Source: Hordeum vulgare subsp. vulgare (Eukaryota; Streptophyta; Magnoliopsida; Poales; Poaceae). From it: 64,000 nt of DNA. The notes beneath the pieces were generated by a model. That model did no database searches and had not been told where the DNA came from. It was given only the letters and a program-made list of their open reading frames with translations. The stretch spans positions 29,827,501-29,891,500 of the forward strand of contig NC_058524.1 of the NCBI RefSeq assembly GCF_904849725.1, read 5' to 3'. Position numbers and translations under genes: made by a program. Of this stretch, positions 58,841 through 64,000 are shown in pieces (the stretch's first letter is position 1; every line of letters begins with the position of its first letter).

Positions 58841-61509
58841 ATGCCGCCGCCGCTCTCCGTCTCGCTCCCCTCGCCGCAGCCCCCATCCCTCCTCCCGCGC
58901 CACGCCAGGCTCCCCCTCGCCCCGGCCCAGCCCCTCTCCGCCAGGGCGCCGCCCTCCTCCGTCTGCTCCGTCGTCCCCGCGCGCCACTCCGCCGACTACT
59001 TCGACCCCCGGGCCCCGCCGTCGCAGCGCGACGCGTACGGGCAGCCGCCGCCGCCGCTGGAGAGGGAGCCGCCGGTGCCGGGGGGCCAGGCCGGGAGGGT
59101 GTTCGCCAGCTACAGCATCTACAAGGGCAAGGCCGCGCTGGCCTTCGACCCCAGGCCGCCGCAGTTCGTGCCGCTCGAAGTAGGTAGAGCGTGGCGCGCC
59201 ATTGGGCGCCCTTATGCCGCCCCGCTTTGCTGTTTTCGCTTAGTAATGATGGGTGGTTGGTTCGGAATTCGCAGTCTGGAGCGTACAAGGTGGCCAAGGA
59301 GGGGTTCGTGCTGCTCCAGTTCGCCCCCGCGGTGGGGCCCCGGCAGTATGATTGGGCACGCAAGCAGGTGATGCTGGATTTTGCCCTACCTTCTCTATTT
59401 ATCAATTGAAATGCTCGTTCATTCCTGCGTAGTTACAAACTTGCAAGACATATTGCGGTTTCTGAGCCGAAGGGTTATCTTGTTAGAGAAAGCTGTTGAG
59501 GTTCGCGTTTCTTTCGTGACAGAAAATAAAATGTCGATATGTTGGACAAGTTAATCAGGTGTTGCAAACTTTAATGGAGCTGTTAGCCTGCTCCTGCATT
59601 TTTTTAGCCGACTCTTGACTAGATAGTTGCTGGTTTGTAAGTTAACATTTTGAAGTCGGGAGCATGTATTATGGGCTCTATTGGTTTGTTTGGTTTCCTT
59701 GTTAAATCGGCTGGAAGCTCTGCTCAGACGCTTTATTACGGGAAATAAGCCTATCAATATTACGTTGTTTACATCAATTTATTTGGTTGTGGTGCAGGTG
59801 TTCTCATTATCTGTGTGGGAGATGGGAACCTTGCTTACTCTTGGTCTAACAGATTCGTGCGAGTTCTTTCATGATCCTTTCAAGGGAAGGAGGTTGGTCT
59901 TCTTTGTTATATCTATTTACAAGCTCCTTCTTTTCCTAGGGCGTCTTCCCTTGTCTCACTGAAGTGTGTGAGCAAAATACTTGTTATGCTTTTTTCCATA
60001 TCTACTAGGTGTATGTGGATCATTATTCTTCAATATGCAACATTTTGTAATTGCCATGGGTATACATTTTCCTTATATTATCAATGCAATGATTTAGAAA
60101 GACATCAGGACAAAACATATCAAACTTCTCAAGTAAAATCTACAATGTATGTGCATTGAATTAAAATGGTCCTAGAACTTAAAAGTACACCCTTGGCTAT
60201 ATCATATGGTCACTGTATTTCCTTCCTTAAAATGGTCCTAAAATGGCTGATGGTCACTATAGAACTTAAAATGGTCCTTGAATTAATATGGGACGACAAT
60301 AGGAGAGACACTGTATTTCCTTCCTTTGGTCAAGATTATTAATTGGCAAAAGAGGGACTTCGTGTAAGATACTCTCCGCAACACTTATTTTGGAACGGAG
60401 GAAGTACCATTTTGTTAATCTATCCAAAGTGTCAAGCACTCAAACCCATAAAACAGGTTGCTAGTTAATACAATGTTCTTTATTACAATGTTTGTAATCA
60501 AGTCCTCGCAAAATGAATTATCTGTAGCATAGTTTATCAAGTCTTCAATCGGCTTCACATTCTCATATTATTTGTTTCTATATGTTTCTTTTGGTATGTA
60601 CCTGTGCGTTTGACTCATGATGTTGTGAATTGAGAAAACCTTAATACTTACTATTGTTGCATACATTCATAAAAACAGCGACGAAGGGAAAGTGCGCAAG
60701 GTTCTCAAAGTTGAGCCAACGCCAGATGGGAATGGTCGCTTTTTCAACCTCAGTATGTAGTTGCCATTGCTATGTTACAAATTATACTTGTATCTGAATC
60801 TATGCTCCCAAATTGATCTGGTGATTACTTTTTTCCTTGTAGGTGTTCAAAACCGTCTTTTGAATGTTGATGAGAACATATACATCCCTATAACCAAAGG
60901 AGAATATGCAGTCATTGTATCAACCTTCAATGTATGTATCATATTTTTTTTGTTATAATTGTTCTACTGAAGCTGTTCGTTGGCAGTTCATTGTGGTAGT
61001 TTGGGCTAATTGCATGAGTTATAGTTTGAACGCCACTTGATTCTACTTCCATCACTCAGCGCTATTTTAACATATGGCATGGCTGATGACTTTAGGTACT
61101 CATCAACCTATTTTCTGCATGATTGTTTGTGGAGCATGTTAGCATGTGGTAGACTGACACTGGACGTGTTTTGAAACAAGTAGGTTTAATTTGGGGTATA
61201 TGCTTGCTGCATTTCGTCTTTCAGTCCATATAGAATTTATGGAGCGTGGGACACTTCTAAAGCTAAGTATCCTTGCCATAGTCAAGAACCAATAATAACA
61301 GTGCAGTAGATGGTTTGCCTTTTTTTCTTAGGTAATCTACATGCAAAAATCAAGCGTGTTCTTCATAATGTCTGAACACGCTGTTATATGTGCAGTACAT
61401 CATACCGCACATCATGGGCTGGAGCACGTTTACAAATTCTATCAAGCCCGAGGAGTCGCAGCCATACAATAGGCCACAGTCCTCGCCCGAATTGGAGTGG
61501 CGAAGGTGA
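58841..61509 (+). CDS. WHY1: WHIRLY1-type plastid single-stranded-DNA-binding protein, six exons
   Basis: Exons are 58841-59179, 59275-59367, 59798-59892, 60679-60752, 60843-60931 and 61396-61509; all introns are GT-AG and phases fit, giving 267 residues. The ATG at 58841 opens a Ser/Pro/Ala/Arg-rich leader (MPPPLSVSLPSPQPP) typical of a chloroplast transit peptide. The Whirly domain follows from about residue 88, with the ssDNA-binding KGKAALAF motif at 95-102, then VAKEGFVLLQFAP, WEMGTLLTLG, FFNLSVQNRLLN and IIPHIMGWSTF. The C terminus is SSPELEWRR. WHIRLY proteins form tetramers that bind single-stranded DNA and RNA, stabilise the plastid genome, support plastid RNA processing and also act in nuclear transcription. 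No stop, frameshift or missing motif is seen, so the gene looks functional. WHY1 rather than WHY2 is inferred from the plastid-type leader and the overall match to cereal WHY1. Confidence 0.95.
60380..60406. mobile_element. Stowaway-like terminal remnant in WHY1 intron 3
   Basis: The string TTTTGGAACGGAGGAAGTA, in reverse complement TACTTCCTCCGTTCCAAAA, matches one Stowaway/mariner terminal repeat next to TA. The opposite end is not recognisable; intron 3 upstream (60160-60330) has repeated ttaaaatggtcct words but no clear partner. It does not touch the splice sites at 59893 or 60678. Confidence 0.55.
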
Positions 61510-62440
61510 AGAATGACGACGGTTCTCGGAGGGAGATGGCAGGGAGGATGAACTTTTGGTGGAGTTCCTTCCAGAAGAGGAATTCTTGGTGGTGCTGTTT
61601 GGAAAATATTTTGGTGCATAATTTGGCTGGTAATCTCTGGTTTAGTTAGGAAATGATATATTGGGTTCTGGCCTATTCCTTTGGTTTTTTCCTTACAGCA
61701 GGCTGGAGTTCTGTTAGTCAACCATTTCGCCTTTGCCATGTAGAGTTACATGGGTTCATCTGCAAGACTACAGATCTCAGTCTGGCCTTAGAATCGGAGG
61801 CGGTGGAAATCACACCTAGTTCTCACTTCTTAATGCAGGAATGGCTTACATGGGACTTACTGTAGCATTTTTGCTTGGAGGTATTGCAGTTCCCCCCATG
61901 GATCATGACACCTGCCTCAGGGTACCTGAGGCTCTGAACCCTGAACTGTTTTGCATTTGCAATCCAAGTTGTTCATTTGCTAATTCTGAATTCCATATTG
62001 TGCGCTGGTCATGTACTGAAACCTGAGTAAGCTCTGCGATTTGCCTATTAAAAAGGTAACTACTCTGTGATATCTCATGAACCAAAGCAATATCTGTCAA
62101 TTGTCATCACCAGGTTTTCATGAACCAAACCAATATTTGTCAATTGTCATCGCCAGGTTTGGATTGAAATGGTCGTCTTATTTTGGGAAAAGCCTGTTTA
62201 GAGAACAGTTGCAAAAGAAACTTTGACATGGTTTTCTTTTCACCATGATGGTGACACGAATAAAATTGTTTGCTGGATCATCTCAGTCCAAATATATATT
62301 CAAACTTTATGTCTGAAATACTAAAGCCGACTTGCGAGAGAGGACCGTACAGGTGACTGGATACGATGCAAAAGGAAAATTCATATCGTTTGCGTCTAAT
62401 AAACAGAGATTTTAGTTTTTTTTTTCCCTTACAATCCTTG
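61510..62440 (+). other. WHY1 3' untranslated and downstream region
   Basis: No gene is seen. A canonical AATAAA occurs at 62259-62264, about 750 bp after the stop. Nearer AT-rich tracts (for example around 61620-61640) may serve as weaker polyadenylation signals. A short direct repeat (catgaaccaaa, then caatatttgtcaattgtcat) occurs at about 62077-62106 and 62119-62150. Confidence 0.45.
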
Positions 62441-62617
62441 GTAACAAGGGCATCTACAACCGGACTTCCTACTCTCCCCCATTTGTTCGTGCGGACAGCC
62501 AGGACTCTGCCCAAACCGACAAACCACACCCAACCAGGCCCCTCAAACCTGGTTCAAGTGTCTGGTCTGTTTGATATGAGCAGAACTGGACATGTCCGGA
62601 CATGGCTGCCACATCAA

Positions 62618-62910
62618 ACCGACCCATGTTGGCCCATCCCCGACCCCACACAAACCCCACCCGGGTCAAACCCTACCCTAAACTCTTGACTGTTCTAAAA
62701 GTGCTAGTTATCGATTGGGGGGTGTTGAATAGCCGATTTTTAAGAAAAAGCTTCTAAACCGACCCATGTTGGCCCATCCCCGGCCCCACACAAACCCCAC
62801 CTCACCCCACCCGGGTCAAACCCTAGCCTAAACTCTTGACTGTTCTAAAAGTGCTAGTTATCGACTTGGGGGGGGGGGGTTGTGGAATAGGCGATTTTCA
62901 AGAAAAAGCT
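62618..62910. repeat. Direct duplication of about 145 bp
   Basis: The segment accgacccatgttggcccat through aagaaaaagcttc occurs at about 62618-62755 and again at about 62758-62910. The second copy has a short extra ctcaccccacc stretch and a longer G run (62870-62879). It lies in a Cys/Pro-codon-rich, gene-poor region beginning gggcatctacaaccgg. Confidence 0.85.
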
Positions 62911-63252
62911 TCGAAACAGTAAATGTATTCAAAGTATGCGAAAGCGAAACAAGATCAAGTAGGGATGTCGATCAAAGATCCAAGCAAAGCATGAAATACT
63001 ACGAAGACATTCACGCAGATATAGCATAGTTATCATGCACGCTAAGATGCATGAAAGATAAACTTAGGTAGTTCAAGATAAATGACAGTTAAGGAATGCC
63101 TTCGGTGTATGTCTTTGAATTGAGATGATCAAGCAATGGCTTCACAGTACAATAAGGAAAGTAGGGGAGTGAATAATAGAACCAATAGCTTAACGAACAC
63201 ACATGATTTGTTGGACTAGTTTCAATTGTCGTGACAACTGTACGTCTGGTTT
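62911..63252. other. Unassigned intergenic sequence
   Basis: There is no credible frame, inverted end or repeat that I can name. The composition is ordinary and AT-moderate. It may belong to the same repeat as 63566-64000, split by the hAT MITE, because the tctggtt site is continuous across it. Confidence 0.4.
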
Positions 63253-63557
63253 AGGGATGGCACCCACCGGGTTTGGGTACGGGTGGAGCCACCCCATACC
63301 CTTACCCGTCGTCCCAAACCTTACCCACCACCCATACCCATACCCGTCGACGGTATAATTTTTCCCCATACCTGTCACTCGTCAGGGTAAATGGTTACCC
63401 GCGGGTAAAATTATCCAGATTTATAACACGTCTATTCGAATATTACATAGTCATAATATCCGATGGGTTTCTATTTTCCCATTTATGTACCAATGGGTTT
63501 ACCCTGATAGGGTTTTTACCCACCGGGTACACGGGTAATGGGTACCCATTGTCATCC
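63253..63557. mobile_element. hAT-type MITE, 305 bp
   Basis: The ends are AGGGATGGCACCCACCGGGT and, in reverse complement, GGATGACAATGGGTACCCG. They are flanked by TCTGGTTT (63245-63252) and TCTGGTTG (63558-63565), an 8-bp duplication with one mismatch, as expected for hAT elements. The interior has many GGGTA/TACCC words (cccatacccatacccgtcga) that create imperfect palindromes. No coding potential. Confidence 0.8.
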
Positions 63558-63565
63558 TCTGGTTG

Positions 63566-64000
63566 GGGAGGCTGAGATTGAAATCTGAAGACCTCGTCTT
63601 CACCTTGTCCCCCTTGAGCCGAGGCAACTCAGACCGCTCCCAATCATTTAGGTAAGTCTTTTGGGAGACTTTCGAAACCCGTACAAACTCGTTCATCCGA
63701 CAATCTACAATGACTCTTGGATGCTCTAGACCACAACACCTAACCGTTTGGAAGATCACAGTCTTCAAGTGTAACAAGTCTTCGGTTCCCTTAGAACAAA
63801 ATGACTCGGTGATGCTCAAACACTCTAGCTCTAGGTGTTTGGGTTTATCCTCGAAGGATAGCTCTCTCCCAATGTCTGCGAGGTGGGTTGCTCCTAAACG
63901 ACAAGAACCGTATCTAACTCTGAGCAGCCACCAACTTATGGTGGAGGGGATGTGCTATATATAGCCAACAATCAACTCGACATGATATGACCGAAATGAC
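63566..64000. other. Window end, repeat-like sequence without recognised gene
   Basis: Short frames exist on both strands (63499-63819 minus, 63710-63964 plus) but neither has a recognisable domain. A tgctatatatagcc string at 63951-63964 is a TATA-like palindrome. The segment runs out of the window. Confidence 0.4.

Noticed and set aside
58650..59183. Overlapping long GC-rich frames on both strands over WHY1 exon 1
   Set aside because: Shadow frames of a GC-rich exon; only the frame from 58841 matches a known protein and splices correctly.

Overview
This window looks like a heavily transposon-filled stretch of a large grass genome, most likely Triticeae (wheat, Aegilops, barley or rye). The evidence is BARE/Angela/WIS-type Copia LTRs, WHAM/Sabrina-type Gypsy LTRs opening TGATACGTCTC, Tnp2-bearing CACTA elements, and one host gene that is clearly of grass type. 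Family names come from recognition only; no database was searched. I see no rRNA, tRNA or CRISPR.

The one intact host gene is at the right. A six-exon WHIRLY1-type gene (58841-61509, + strand) encodes a 267-residue plastid-targeted single-stranded-DNA-binding protein. Its upstream region holds a MULE-like element, a Helitron terminus and a repeated TATA-containing segment.

Almost everything to its left is one nested insertion complex, and most junctions can be read from target-site duplications (TSDs). The base layer is an inverted duplication of the 5' half of a Tc1/mariner-like (MLE) transposon. Its left arm is 22980-25213, the loop is 14 bp, and its right arm is 25228-25429 plus 53438-55533. 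Gypsy element A sits in the left arm, with its 5' part lying left of the window. Element A was itself invaded by three elements: a CACTA (only its end, 1-526, is visible), a complete Tnp2 CACTA (1304-9449, TSD CCT), and a Helitron (9920-20675). The Helitron contains a gene-capturing CACTA (10344-17599, TSD ACC) with pieces of a wall-associated-kinase-like gene, a CSLD gene, a subtilase gene and a Rab8/RabE GTPase gene.

The right arm was split by an antisense Gypsy solo LTR (25430-53437). That LTR was split by a Copia solo LTR (26083-52486). The Copia solo LTR received a full-length Copia element (26530-35472, TSD AATAC) and a second Copia solo LTR (35997-51677). The second solo LTR in turn holds two complete non-autonomous Gypsy elements: B (37261-44285, TSD ACTTA) and C (44609-51421, TSD TCCAT).

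The elements are mostly defective but informative. The CACTA Tnp2 frame has two stops, and the Copia pol frame has two frameshifts and one stop. Gypsy B and C lack pol and carry different internal ORFs between related LTRs and a shared 3' region. The most interesting signals are the MLE inverted duplication (a possible long-hairpin RNA source), a fourfold tandem primer-binding-site array in Gypsy C, conserved hairpins shared by Gypsy B and C, and the Helitron/Pack-CACTA gene-fragment collection.
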